A program made the translations under genes and the position numbers. The notes beneath the pieces are model-generated. The model was not told the origin of the DNA, ran no database searches, and worked only from the letters and a program-made list of their open reading frames with translations. From Clusia tigrina (taxonomy: Eukaryota; Arthropoda; Insecta; Diptera; Clusiidae): a stretch of DNA of 64,000 nt. The stretch is from positions 1,526,501 through 1,590,500 of the forward strand of contig CAKKTE020000090.1 of the NCBI GenBank assembly GCA_920105625.2. The letters are read 5' to 3'. Positions 43,218 to 53,330 of this stretch are shown here, piece after piece (position 1 is the first letter of the stretch; each line of letters begins with the position of its first letter).

Positions 43218-44646
43218 TGTAACGACTCCTTTTCTATAGCTGGGGTAGACTCAGCGGCTTCCAGGGGTCGTGTACAGAAAATTTATATATGGAATTCCAC
43301 CAGGGTTATTATAGTTTAAATTTCTTTATTTATTTAATATATATTAATAAAGTTTACTACTATGGACTTAGTTAGTCCTTACAATACTATTGAATTGTTC
43401 TTAGTTCTATCACTTGGGGTAGTACTCTTCGCGTGCCTAGCTAAGGTTTTATTTTGTTGTCCTTGTCCCTATAGGCGAACTGTCACGTTGCAGATCTATG
43501 TGCCTCAGTTAGAAAACGATTGAAAACCAGATGTTCTCCCTGAGGCTCTAAGTTCTGGTAGCGTATGGGTCTTAGCGAGAAAACGATTGAAAACCAGATG
43601 TTCTCGCTAAGTCCTCAAGTTCTCGTAGCATATGTTACTTAGTGAGAAAACGATTGAAAATCAGGTGTTCTCACTAAGTCTCTAAGTCTCTGTATCGTTT
43701 GTGTCTCAGTGAGAAAACGATTGAAAAACCAGATGTTCTCACTGAGTTCGTAGCGTATGTGTCTAGTAGAATAGGTCTTGTCCAGTCGGCTGTATGTAGC
43801 AAAAGAAGCTCTGATATATTCGGCGGTTTGGAGTACACGGGAGGTCTGATCTCGTCGGCGGTATGCAGCTTTTGCTGCAGGTCCTCGAACGACACGGCTT
43901 ATATAGTCTTAAACGACCTCCACTGCCAGTGTATAGTGGTGTTGCCGAGCCGTTGTTTGAAGTTCCACTCCCGTTGGTCGGCGTTGCTTGTTGCTAAGCC
44001 ATGCTCGTTGTTGTTGTAGTGGTTTGTCCTTTGATCACCTTCGCCGCTTTGTTGTTGTTCTTCTTTTTGTTGCTGTCCTGTATTTGTATTTGTCCTTTGA
44101 TCACCTTCATCACTGTGTTGTTGTTCTTCTGTTTGTTGTTGTCCTGATCATTTGTCCTTTGGCAACCTTCGATAGTGTTTTGTTATTGTGGACATTTGCC
44201 CTTCGTTCACTTTTGCAGCTTTGTCGATTTTTCCCATCACTCAATTATTTTATGTATAATTTTCTTCTTTTCCTCTTTGTGTTTTGTCCGTACTTGTGGC
44301 ATGCGAAGCGATCGTTCTGTCGTGCTACTTTTGTGTTTTGTATTCGTTTCTACATGTCGTTGATATATTCTTTAGTGAACGAACGTATTCGGCAAGCTCG
44401 GTTCCTACTGGGTACTCAACTTCTGGGCTTTGCTTGTATTTGTTGTAATAATCCATATGTGGGTGTCTCTTTGAGTTGGAATTAATTCAAAGTTGCGTTG
44501 CATTAGTCGTGTAGGCTTTTGCTTTTTTCTTAAATGCCATACTTGGGTTTGTTACTCATGGCGTGTGTGTGTATATAGGTTCCTAAACTGCGCTCGTTGG
44601 TTTTGTTGTGAGGCAAAATTTATATTTGTAAATTTTGGTCCTCACA
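43218..44646. repeat. solo LTR, 1429 bp, with GTAA target duplication
   Basis: Begins TGTAACGACTCC and ends CCTCACA (TG...CA). GTAA flanks both sides (43214-43217 and 44647-44650), and removal restores the I-type LINE reading frame. It has no ORF of recognisable type; the 165-codon + strand ORF at 43988-44485 is low-complexity. Contents: an AT-rich stretch with AATAAA near 43352, a four-unit hairpin array (43503-43746), a TATATAG box near 43895, three imperfect repeats rich in TTGTTGTTCTTC (about 44023-44190), and a terminal hairpin (44607-44646). The transcription direction is uncertain. Confidence 0.75.
43503..43746. repeat. four-unit hairpin array with compensating stem changes
   Basis: Period about 67 bases. 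Each unit is an 11-12-bp stem around a conserved loop of 19-20 bases (AACGATTGAAAACCAGATG). Stems: 43503-43514/43534-43545 (two mismatches), 43571-43581/43601-43611 (CTTAGCGAGAA, perfect), 43637-43648/43668-43679 (ACTTAGTGAGAA, perfect) and 43705-43715/43736-43746 (CTCAGTGAGAA, perfect). Where one arm changes C to T, the other changes G to A. Confidence 0.85.
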
Positions 44647-44650
44647 GTAA

Positions 44651-45242
44651 GAATTTCATTTGGATTTTGTTTATTGCATAGCAAGTATAGCTCATCTGCG
44701 TAAAGGCAGTGCCTGATACTTTTATGGCTTAGAAGACGCTGATTTAAGTCATCAAAGCTAATAAAAATAATGTTGCCGACAATGGGGAACCATGTGGTAT
44801 ACCATTGTGTAGTGGATAAGTTGAAGAGTGAAGATTGTTGATTCTGCAAAGTATTTCCCGATTTAATAAAAACATGTTTATGTAATTATATAATTTTGGA
44901 CCGATTTTTAGCTCATGTAGCTTTTTTAGAACCATGTGAATATCAACTCTATCGAATGCCTTCTCAAAATCAATCGATAGAATTGATATGTGATTCTTAT
45001 TAGATAAGTTTTTTGATATCAAGTGATCTAAATAATTATAAAGCGTCAATTGTACTAGAATTTGGTTTGAAACCGAATTTATTGGGTGAAAGTGATTTAG
45101 TCGATGTAAAAAACCACATCAAACGCTTAGAACCATTTTTTCTAATAGCTTGCTTATGCAGGGGAGTAGGGATATAGGACGGTAGGAGTCTAATACAGAA
45201 AAATCTTTGTTTGGCTTTCTGATTGATATAATGACGCGGTTT
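44651..45242 (-). pseudogene. I-type LINE RT, N-terminal half
   Basis: Blocks: DSYRPISLLPCISKLLEKM near 45140-45200, NKFGFKPNSST near 45075, SIDFEKAFDRVDIH near 44940-44980, GIPHGSPLSATLF near 44775-44800 and YADELYLL near 44685-44705. The catalytic box reads YADE instead of YADD, and GIPHGS replaces GIPQGS. Frameshifts near 45050-45130 and about 44750. Confidence 0.75.
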
Positions 45243-45364
45243 TATAAGATTAAATTTGAAATAACATTTATATTGGTTATAATGATTAAATATTTTATTT
45301 GATGAAATTTTATGAAATTTTATGAATTCTGTTTTCTATGTGTTGTTCATTTTAATTCAATTAG
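45243..45364 (+). other. intron end before the first visible ankyrin exon
   Basis: AT-rich sequence ending in a pyrimidine-leaning stretch and the acceptor TTCAATTAG at 45364. The I-type LINE inserted about 120 bases upstream of this splice site. Confidence 0.7.
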
Positions 45365-48278
45365 AATGGCCACACTGCTCTGACGATTGCAAACAATCTT
45401 GGATACGTTACTGCAGTGGAAACATTAAAAGTTGTTACGGAAAAATCTTTTATAAATACCATAAATGGTGTTTTTGAAGAAAAATATAAAGTTGCTGCGC
45501 CTGAATTGATGCATGAATCTTGTATGTCTGACTCTGATGATGAAGGTTGTGACGAACATTTAGATCACTTGCAGTATAAATACATGGCTACAGATGACTT
45601 GAAAACGAATGAACAGGATCACCAGAGATATGATACAACAAATAATGATGATCAAATAGATATTGGCTATGGGAGACGTATTGATGATCAAGGTTTGAAT
45701 TACAAGTTTTTTATTTTGGTTATTATGACCTCAGTATTAAGGTTCATTATTTCTTACATAATATATATTAATAATATAATATTATCATTTGTAAAAAGTG
45801 GTTTCAAGAAGATTTTATTCAAATAATATAGTTTTTATAGATATATAAGCACATAGTAAATACATATTATTTTTATTGTTACTTATGTGGAAATATCGAT
45901 ATCATAGGACCTGGTACTACTTCGAATCACTATGCTTTGAAACAAAATGATAATGGCACAATAAATCGACCGCCTGTACATTTGGGGTAAGTAAAATTTC
46001 ACAAAATGAAATAAGTTCATAGCTTTACAATCCTAGCATCAATAGTTCGTATACAGTAAATCAAACTTTCGTATGTGTACAATTTCTATTTCAGTTTTCT
46101 TGTATCTTTCCTTGTTGATGCTCGTGGTGGTTCCATGCGTGGATGTCGTCATAGTGGAGTGCGTATTATTGTGCCTTCTAAAGCATGTGCTCAGCCAACC
46201 CGTATCACATGTCGTTATGTAAGACCACAGCGCTTAAATAATCCCCCTTCACTTATGGAAGCAGAAGCTTTAGTTAGTCGGATTATTGAATTATCACCCG
46301 TTGAAGGCAAATTTTTACGGTATGTTATCAATAGATTTCATATGTATTAATTATTTCAAATGTTACTTTCTTTATATAATTTATAATTTATATATATTTG
46401 TAGCCCAGTTATTCTGGAAGTTCCACATTTTGGTTCGTTACGCGATAAGGAACGTGAAATAATAATTTTACGCTCTGATAACGGTGATAGTTGGCGAGAG
46501 CATATATGCGATAGCGAAGATTCACTTTTCTTTTATGAGGCGGTTGATGGTTTGAATCCTCTGGAGGATTTGCATACAAATCGTATTGTACGCATTATAA
46601 CTCGAAATTTTCCACATTTTTTTGCTGTGGTGTCTCGAATCCGGCAAGAAGTGCATGCAATTGGCCCTGAGGGTGGCACCGTTTCATCACAAGCAGTACC
46701 ACAAGTTCAAGCTGTATTTCCGTCGCAAGCATTAACTAAAAAAATTCGTGTTGGTCTTCAGGCACAACCAGTTGACCTTAAAGATTGCTGCAAGCTCCTT
46801 GGTCAAGCTGTGGCCGTTTCGCCCGTAGTTACTATTGAGCCACGACGTCGCAAGTTTCATAAAGCTATCACGCTCAGTATTCCAGCACCAAGAGCATGTA
46901 CAAAGGGCATGGTAAATTCACCATACCATGGCAATGCTCCTACACTGCGACTATTATGTTCAATCACAGGCGGTCAGAATCGTGCTATGTGGGAGGATGT
47001 GACCGGTTCAACTCCACTAGCTTTTGTAAAAGATAGTGTGACTTTCACGACCACTGTATCTGCTCGATTTTGGTTGATGGATTGCCGTAATATTTCTGAG
47101 GCTAATCGCATGGCAACTGATCTGTATGCATATTTGACACGAGTGCCGTTTATGGTTAAACTGGTTATATTTGCGAAGCGAATTTCAGCCAATGAAGCAA
47201 AATTATCAGTTTTTTGTATGACAGATGATAAAGAAGATAAAACTCTTGAACAGCAGGAATATTTCATAGAAATTGCTAAGAGTCGTGATGTTGAAGTACT
47301 AGAAGACCAAAATATTTTCTTAGAATTTGCAGGAAACTTGATGCCAGTGCTGAAAGCTGGCGAGCAATTGAATCTTAAATTTCAAGCCTTTCGAGAAAAC
47401 AGATTATCATTTATTGTAAATGTTAGAGATCAGGAAGAGCCATTTGGACGTGTGGGTTTTATGAGTGAACGCCGAGTATGTCAGTCCGATCTACCTCAAC
47501 ATCCTATTTGCACCTTAAATATATCCTTGGAAGGTTATAATTTCATTGAGAATATTAAATCAAATGGTTGTAAAGAAATTAGAAACATTTTTGGAATTGA
47601 CCGTGGATTAAAATACCGAAATTTAATTAATGCTGAAATTAAAAAAAAAAACATTATTGCTAAATCTCATGCAGGAGCAATCGGATTGCCTGTGGAAATG
47701 CAAAACGAAAGTGACTTAGATACTCATAAATTACACCTCGGAGACCTTTGCGTTTTACTGGAGCATGATTGGAAACACTTGGCCAAGGAATTGGATGTAC
47801 CCGAAACCAATATCGATATAATTAATAAGGAATATTCCAATTACTCTTCTAAAAGGATAGTGGTCATGTTGTGTCTTTGGGTTAATCAGCAACGACCACA
47901 GAATGTTGGTTCTGAGCTTGCGAAAGCTTTGGAAAAAATTGGCAGGAGTGACATCTTAGACAAATGCATTTTTAATTTAGAGGAGATTACAAATGAATTG
48001 GAACAATCTGCCGTTAAAATACAGCTGAATCAATCTATTCTTGATGAAAGCGATTGTAGAATTGACATAGGGAAACCAATGATCATCAATGAGCCAATCC
48101 TACCGAAAGACGATAATCAAGCAAATATATTGTATCGAGTGGAAACATCAGATATATCCCGAAAAGACGATAGAAGTAAGTATTATGACTTTTATTTATA
48201 TATTTAAAATAGTTTACAGGCGAATTTGCGAGCTTGAAGGCAACAGTGCAATCAGAAGATATGCTTTTCCAAAAATAA
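45365..48278 (+). CDS. Ank: ankyrin, 3' terminal exons (last ankyrin repeat, ZU5, UPA, death domain)
   Basis: Membrane-skeleton adaptor linking integral membrane proteins to spectrin. Exons inferred from frame and splice sites: 45365-45692, 45908-45986, 46095-46319, 46404-48175 and 48220-48278 (TAA 48276-48278). Phases agree across each junction. Exon 1 starts with the last ankyrin repeat ([20 protein letters not shown]), then an acidic linker. ZU5 begins in exon 3 ([19 protein letters not shown]) and runs into exon 4 ([19 protein letters not shown]); UPA follows; the death domain is at about 47730-47995 ([20 protein letters not shown]). No stops in the exons. Donors: GTTTGA after exon 1 (weak), GTAAGT, GTATGT and GTAAGT. 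The short tail after the death domain suits Ank better than giant Ank2 isoforms, but the paralog call is not certain. Upstream exons are not in the window. Confidence 0.93.
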
Positions 48279-48313
48279 AAACTCTTTATTATTATAATTT
48301 GCACAACAATAAA
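48274..48313 (+). terminator. polyadenylation signals of the ankyrin gene
   Basis: AATAAA at 48274-48279 overlaps the stop codon and AATAAA recurs at 48308-48313. Both lie where a short 3' UTR would end. The second is the more likely signal because the first would leave almost no 3' UTR. Confidence 0.55.
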
Positions 48314-48319
48314 TTTGTG

Positions 48320-48570
48320 TACAATTTGGCAGATATAGATATAGAATAGGATCGCCCAGTGGTCGATAAACCACTTTTAGCTTTCATTTCATTTATTTTT
48401 TAATTAAATTCATTTGATGGAAATTGAAAGAAATAAACCGTTTATATATTTTAAAATTAGTAAAATTTAAACTAAATGTCTGTGTGACGCTCTGTCACTC
48501 GTGTAGTTGACCTTTAAATTGAAGAAAAATTATATTTGTTTTGGAATTGGTACTTTTAATTATTGCATTT
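48320..48570. other. AT-rich downstream region of the ankyrin gene
   Basis: No open frame or repeat was recognised. It separates the ankyrin polyadenylation region from a mariner remnant. Confidence 0.4.
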
Positions 48571-49290
48571 ATAATATACAGGGTGCAGTAAAATGAAATA
48601 GATTATTTTTGCATGAAATTTAGCAGTTAGAATGATCCGATTTAGTTCAAATATGCATCGTTTTGTTCGATAACTTGTTTCCACTTTGAAGGTAATTTCA
48701 TTATGGCTCATAGAAACCCTCGTCCCTATTATTATTCGCCATAGACAGGAACAGGTGTCAGGTCCGGACTATAAGGTGGATGCATAATAACCTCTCAACC
48801 AAGCTCTTCCTGCGTTGTCCTGATGGATCACGATTCCTCTCCTATTGGCAAAAGCTTGCCGCTTCTGGGCGATTGCCTCTTTCAGACAGTCCAATTATTG
48901 GCAGTACAGGTCTGAATTAAAAGTTTGGCTTGAGGGGAGCGGCTCATAGTAGGTGATTCCGTGCCAATCCCACCAAACACACAGCAAAACCTTCCTGGAC
49001 GTCAATCCTGGCTTGGCCATTGTTTCGACCACGACCGTTTTTGCATGACGTTGTCGTTGCCGCTTCAGAAATTGGTCGATTTTGTTGCGATTCAGCAGCG
49101 ATTCGCAGATGGAAATTCGGTCCATGAGGTTTTTTGCGTTAACTTGAGTGGCACCCATACATCTAGCTTCTTTTTGTATTCAAGTGATTCCAAACAGCTT
49201 TTTGTGGAATGTTTAGCTCCTAGGCAATCGAAACTGAGCTTACATGGTGGTCGGACTCGACGATTTCCATGATTTTATCGACAGTTTCTA
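48570..49290 (-). pseudogene. mariner transposase remnant (mauritiana-like)
   Basis: Minus strand. CESLLNRNKIDQFLKR near 49050-49110, AKPGLTSRKVLLCVWWDWHG near 48955-49015, and SDLYCQ near 48900 are clear mauritiana-subfamily blocks. Downstream IHQDNA and MHPPYSPDL can be read in broken frames at about 48740-48830. The MVTGDEKW block with the first catalytic Asp has been lost between FLKR and AKPGL. A third mariner type distinct from the two near 10-12 kb. A possible end CAGGGTGCAGTAAAATG lies near 48579, but paired TIRs were not established. Confidence 0.75.
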
Positions 49291-49299
49291 CAATTGGCC

Positions 49300-49880
49300 T
49301 TGGATTTCTCAACTTTATCGAACGTTTGGCCTTGCGATTTATTAACAGTCAGGGTGAAGGCAGGGATAATTGGACATTGCGTTCATTGGAAATGGAACGG
49401 CAGCATACTTCCAGAAAAAGTCAAGTAAATGCGGGGGAAAGAATACGGTTCCCTCGTATTATTCCAGTCAACACCTCACAGTCGATAGCATTATTATGCA
49501 TATTATGCAATACCTTGGTTGTAGGCCACGGTCATTCAATGAATTTAAAAATTCCACTGGATAATTGTTGACTTCCGTGTCATTATCGCAAACTATTTTG
49601 TTGTAACTTTTTTCTACCCTCGTCATTAGGTTGAGAACACTTCGGTTTACGAAACCCAAATCTTCATTGGTTGGTGATAAAACAACGGAGCTTAAAATGC
49701 GTTCTGATAAAATACTTTCCGCAATATTCCCAAATACATCATTAATTACATTACTTTCATTTCCAACTAAGTGGTAGTTCGATCACATTTCAACCAAATT
49801 CTAGGAATTCTCTTGCCTCGTCATTACCGATAATTTTCAAAAATTCAACAAATTCGATTTTCTAATATTTTGAGTGAGGG
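49300..49880 (-). pseudogene. Helitron helicase (PIF1-like) C-terminal remnant
   Basis: Minus strand. VVLSPTNEDLGFVN near 49650-49690, then NYPVEFLNSLNDRGLQP near 49520-49575, then AFTLTVNKSQGQTFDKV near 49308-49360. This order and the last block (helicase motif VI) are diagnostic for the PIF1-type helicase of Helitrons. Upstream parts (HUH nuclease, helicase N-terminus) are absent. The mariner remnant begins within a few bases of its end, so one element interrupted the other. Confidence 0.75.
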
Positions 49881-50100
49881 TCACATGATGGAACTAACCA
49901 ATCTCGTTCCAAAATGTAACACATTTTTCAATTAAATTTGCACGTTTAACATGGGGGACATTTTAATATGTCCATACAGACACTCTTAAGCAATATGCTA
50001 CTAGACACTATGCGCTTTCAGTTTACATAAAAATAACAATAATAACACTGCAAATTCAATTGAGACGTTCATAACGGATGTCACAAGCTATGCTAAAATT
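49880..50100. other. unassigned AT-rich stretch
   Basis: No coding motif recognised. It lies between the Helitron remnant and the 3' part of the second CR1-like LINE. Confidence 0.35.
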
Positions 50101-50159
50101 GACTCTTGATCAATTGTATGCATCTCTTTCTTTCGTTTGATTGCTTTTATTATGTAAAA

Positions 50160-51140
50160 GCCATCTATCCTTCTTCAATATGATTAGTCCATGATAGAGT
50201 ACCATCAAACATAACTCCCAGGTTTTTGGCTGCATTTACACACACAATCTCCGACGTATTCATAACTATTTTGGGTAACATTATAGTTTCGAAATGTGTT
50301 CTGTATGTCACTAAACAGTTCGACTTAACCGGATTAACGGAAAGGCCGTTTGCTTGCCCATTTATTTATATTGCTTAGATCATTATTAATTTTAGTGACA
50401 CAATTAATTCGTCCGTTTTACAGCTGATGTAAAGTTGTACGTCATGAGCTTACAAATTAATACTACAATCTTGCAACTGGTACAAAATCTGAATCGACAT
50501 CATTATTACACGGCTGGTAATCCGCTTGAGTTCTCTCTGTAAGCTACAATTTTATTAATTTTACCGCGTGGATGAGAAATAGTACATTGTCAAAAGTTTT
50601 GTACATAAAACATTATGGTCAATACAGTCAAATGCCTTGGAATAAACCAGTAACATCACGCACGAAATACACCCTATTTCAGTCAAGTGCCACACGAATA
50701 TTCTCAGAGCCGTTATGAAACTCCCCCTCGACATAAAGCCGGACTGTCGTTCAGTTATAGCATTATTGTCTGAGAAAAACTTTTCAATTTCTTTCGCCAT
50801 TACTAATTCAAATACTTTAGATAAGTATGGTAAAAAAGCTATTGGTCGGTAATCATTGTCAGACTTTGGTATAGGAATAATTTTTGCTGACTTCCAACAA
50901 TTGGGAAATGTAGGCGTCATTATTGCCGTATTAAAAATCTGAGCTATGGCTGGAAGAAGTCTGAGAAGTACGGCTTTAACAAAGAGGGAGAATTTCATCA
51001 GTGTCACAAGCATTTGACTTTACACCCCAAGCATTTGAAAACACTCCTAACACATCTGACTCTTCAACACCACAAAAACCGAATATGTTTTCATTGGACA
51101 CGGAACTACAATAATCTCCATAAGCATTCTTCTCTATTGC
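50160..51140 (-). pseudogene. LINE RT domain (CR1/Jockey-like), broken
   Basis: ENIFGFCGVEESDV near 51060-51090 (before RT), then KIIPIPKSDNDYRPIAFLP near 50825-50880, RQSGFMSRGS near 50725-50755 and VYSKAFDCIDHNVL near 50610-50650. The GVPQGS and YADD region is not preserved in a readable frame. The C-terminal NGLSVNPVKSNCLV and AAKNLGVMFDG blocks at about 50165-50350 are clear. Confidence 0.7.
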
Positions 51141-51161
51141 TTATGGAAGATTGGCAAAGTT

Positions 51162-52495
51162 CTATCCCTTAAGCGTAATTGGATCTAATTGAATGATTTT
51201 ATGTTTCCTAGTAAGCAGAATGACCTGAGTCTTATCCGGATTTACTCCAAGTCCAGAGTCCTCCGCCCACTTTGAAAGAATATCTAGAGCATTTTGCAAC
51301 AAATCTCTCAGAGTAGATGTGAATTTTCCATAGACAGCAATAACAACATCAGCATAAGCCGCCACCTTACATCCCACCGCCACTAATCTTAACAGGATTT
51401 TGTTAACAACTGTGTTCCATAGAAACGGTGAGAGGACACCTCCCTGAGGTGTACCCCTGCTCACCAACTTACGTAGGACCAATTCTCCTAGATTCGCCTC
51501 AATGATTCTGCTATTCAGCATTTTACCAATGAGGCCTACCAGGCCCGTTTCCACACAAAGTTCAGTAAGTGATGCAGTGATGGCCCCCCCCTTTGACATT
51601 ATTAAAGGCCCCTCAATATCAAGAAAGGCAGCCAGAGTGAATTCCTGCTTATACAATGACACTTCTGCAATGGAAATAAGGTTGTGTAGAGCTGTTTCTA
51701 CAGATTTCCCCTTTGTATAGGCATGTTGAGCCGAAGAAATTAGACTGTTGTCTAAAGTTAAGCTTAAGTGGATTTCTATCACTCTTTTTAAAGTCTTCAA
51801 AATAAAAGATGAGAGAGATATCGGTCTTAAGTCCGTTGGATGAGTATGTGAGCTTTTTCTGGCCTTAGAATGACGAAAACTCTAGCCTGTCTCCACTGAA
51901 GAGGTTAAAGCATCCTTCAAAGATTGCTAGCAGCCAGCATTTCAGGTATCCAGCGGTTTTGTGTAATTCAACTGGATAAATACCATCAAGACTAGGGAAC
52001 TTAAAAAGGCTTGAAACTTTCAACAGCCCATAAGAATCGATCCTCAGATAGAGCGTCTATCCAAACTCCCCAAAATATTTGACGTACCTTCCCTCTCATG
52101 CCCAGTAATATCTGAGCAGCCTGGGAAATGCGTGCTGGGTAGAAGCTCTATAGACTCCTTACTAGTTGTAGTGAATGTGCCATCCACCTTCTGTAGCAGC
52201 TCCCAGTTCTGAAAACTTCCCGCCAATATTTTCCACTCCATCTACTTCTTCACAAAAGGATTTCCAGGATTGCCTTTGAGCAGTTCTAACCTCTTTCTTA
52301 AAGACCTTAAGAGCCTCTCTGTACCCTTTCCAGTCATTTTCAAGACATGTATACTTCTCCTTATTAAAAGCTCTCCTACTGTTTACCCGAAGCTTGCTTA
52401 GCCACCGAGATTTCGGTTTTCCCCCTCAGCTTCCTTAGTGGACAGGCTTCCAGAGTATGGAAGGTGGTGTATTCCCAGAAAGTTTTGACATTAAC
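51162..52495 (-). pseudogene. LOA-type RT domain (inverted 5' segment)
   Basis: SRGTPQGGVLSPFLW near 51430-51475. The catalytic box reads YADVVIAV near 51335-51360, where YADD is expected (second Asp replaced or lost). SGLGVNPDKTQVILLT and the start of the connection follow. The upstream linker (HFPGCSD near 52110; ACPLRKL near 52450) matches LOA-group ORF2. The endonuclease is not included. It differs in sequence from LOA copies 1 and 2, so it is another subfamily. Confidence 0.7.
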
Positions 52496-53330
52496 ATGTC
52501 CTTTAGGATTCCCGATCACTGCAGTGTTTTTCAGGCTGAGACCGCGGCTGTAGAGCCAACACTGTCTTGGCTAAATAAGAAGATATCTGGCTAAAGAAGA
52601 AGATATTTGAGTAAGATATTTGCATTCTATATGACAGCCAAGCAGCTTTGCGCTCCCTGGATTCGGCTATTATCACCTCAAAAGCAGTCAAGAGCTGCCG
52701 TAAATCTTTATACGAGATAGCTAAGCAGACTCGTCTGCATATGTGCTGGGTTCCCGGTCATAGGGATATTCCAGGGAACTGTAAAGCGGATGAACTTGCC
52801 CATACCGATTGAACCAGATAGAACTTCGGTATTCCTATTGCCACATGTAGGCTCTTAATAAATACAATATCTTTAGGCACAGCGGGCAGGCGCTGGACTG
52901 AAGGTACAGGATGCAAAATAGCTAGCCAGAGATAAATGTCAAGCGCTCAAAGGACTTAGTGGCTCTAAATAGACTAAGTATAGGTTCAGTAATTAGTTTC
53001 CTAACAGGACACTGGACACTGGGTACTCACGGATGTAGGCTGGGGACTGCCTCTAACGACTTCTGCAGGAGTTGCATGGACGAGGAGTAGCAAGAGTCCA
53101 TTGAACACCTGTTATGCAAGTGTCCAGGGTTGTTCAGAAGGAGGCGCACTTGGGCGACGACTTTCTGAACTCTTTGGGAGACATTTCAAATAAAAAGATT
53201 AGCTCCTTCAGCTGCTTCTTTAAAAGCTCCAAATTGCTGGACCTTTGAAAGGGATGGGATGCGGTATCACAAGGGGTCAATGATGGCCTAAGTGCACCCT
53301 TCGGGCGGCCGCTTTACCTACCTACCTAAT
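52495..53330 (+). pseudogene. LOA-type RNase H end and C-terminal Cys/His motif (3' segment)
   Basis: SVFQAETAAVE near 52527-52560 (RNase H Glu block) and CWVPGHRDIPGNCKADELA near 52745-52800 (His and Asp blocks), then FCRSCMDEE and SIEHLLCKCPGL near 53062-53130. Several stops between the blocks. Ends in a TACC-unit tail. Confidence 0.7.

Larger units (their letters stand above)
41999..45242 (-). mobile_element. I-type LINE with (TAA)n tail, 5' truncated, split by a solo LTR
   Basis: Minus-strand LINE in the intron upstream of the ankyrin exons. The RT half (45242-44651) and the RT-thumb/RNase H half (43213-42080) are separated by a 1429-bp LTR with a GTAA duplication. When the LTR and one GTAA are ignored, the frame passes directly from NPNEIL into NFDIALATID. 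The 5' end is truncated within RT, the usual LINE outcome. Confidence 0.8.
51140..53330 (+). mobile_element. LOA-type LINE insertion with 5' part inverted (twin-priming structure)
   Basis: The left part (51162 to about 52495) carries the endonuclease-RT linker and RT on the minus strand. The right part (about 52495-53330) carries the end of RNase H, the C-terminal Cys/His motif and the 3' end on the + strand, finishing in TTACCTACCTACC. The sequence between the RT end and the RNase H start is missing. An inverted 5' segment followed by a correctly oriented 3' segment is the signature of twin priming during LINE integration. Confidence 0.7.

Noticed and set aside
43503..43746. CRISPR-like look of the regularly spaced hairpins
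   Set aside because: The genome is eukaryotic, the spacers between hairpins are themselves repeated, and no cas genes exist. Treated as a transposon repeat array.
43988..44485. 165-codon + strand frame, Leu/Phe/Cys-rich
   Set aside because: Lies in the solo LTR, built from TTGTTGTTC-type repeats. Low complexity, no start context or family match.
45243..45364. Promoter of the ankyrin gene
   Set aside because: The first visible exon starts mid-protein with a splice acceptor, so this is an intron end.
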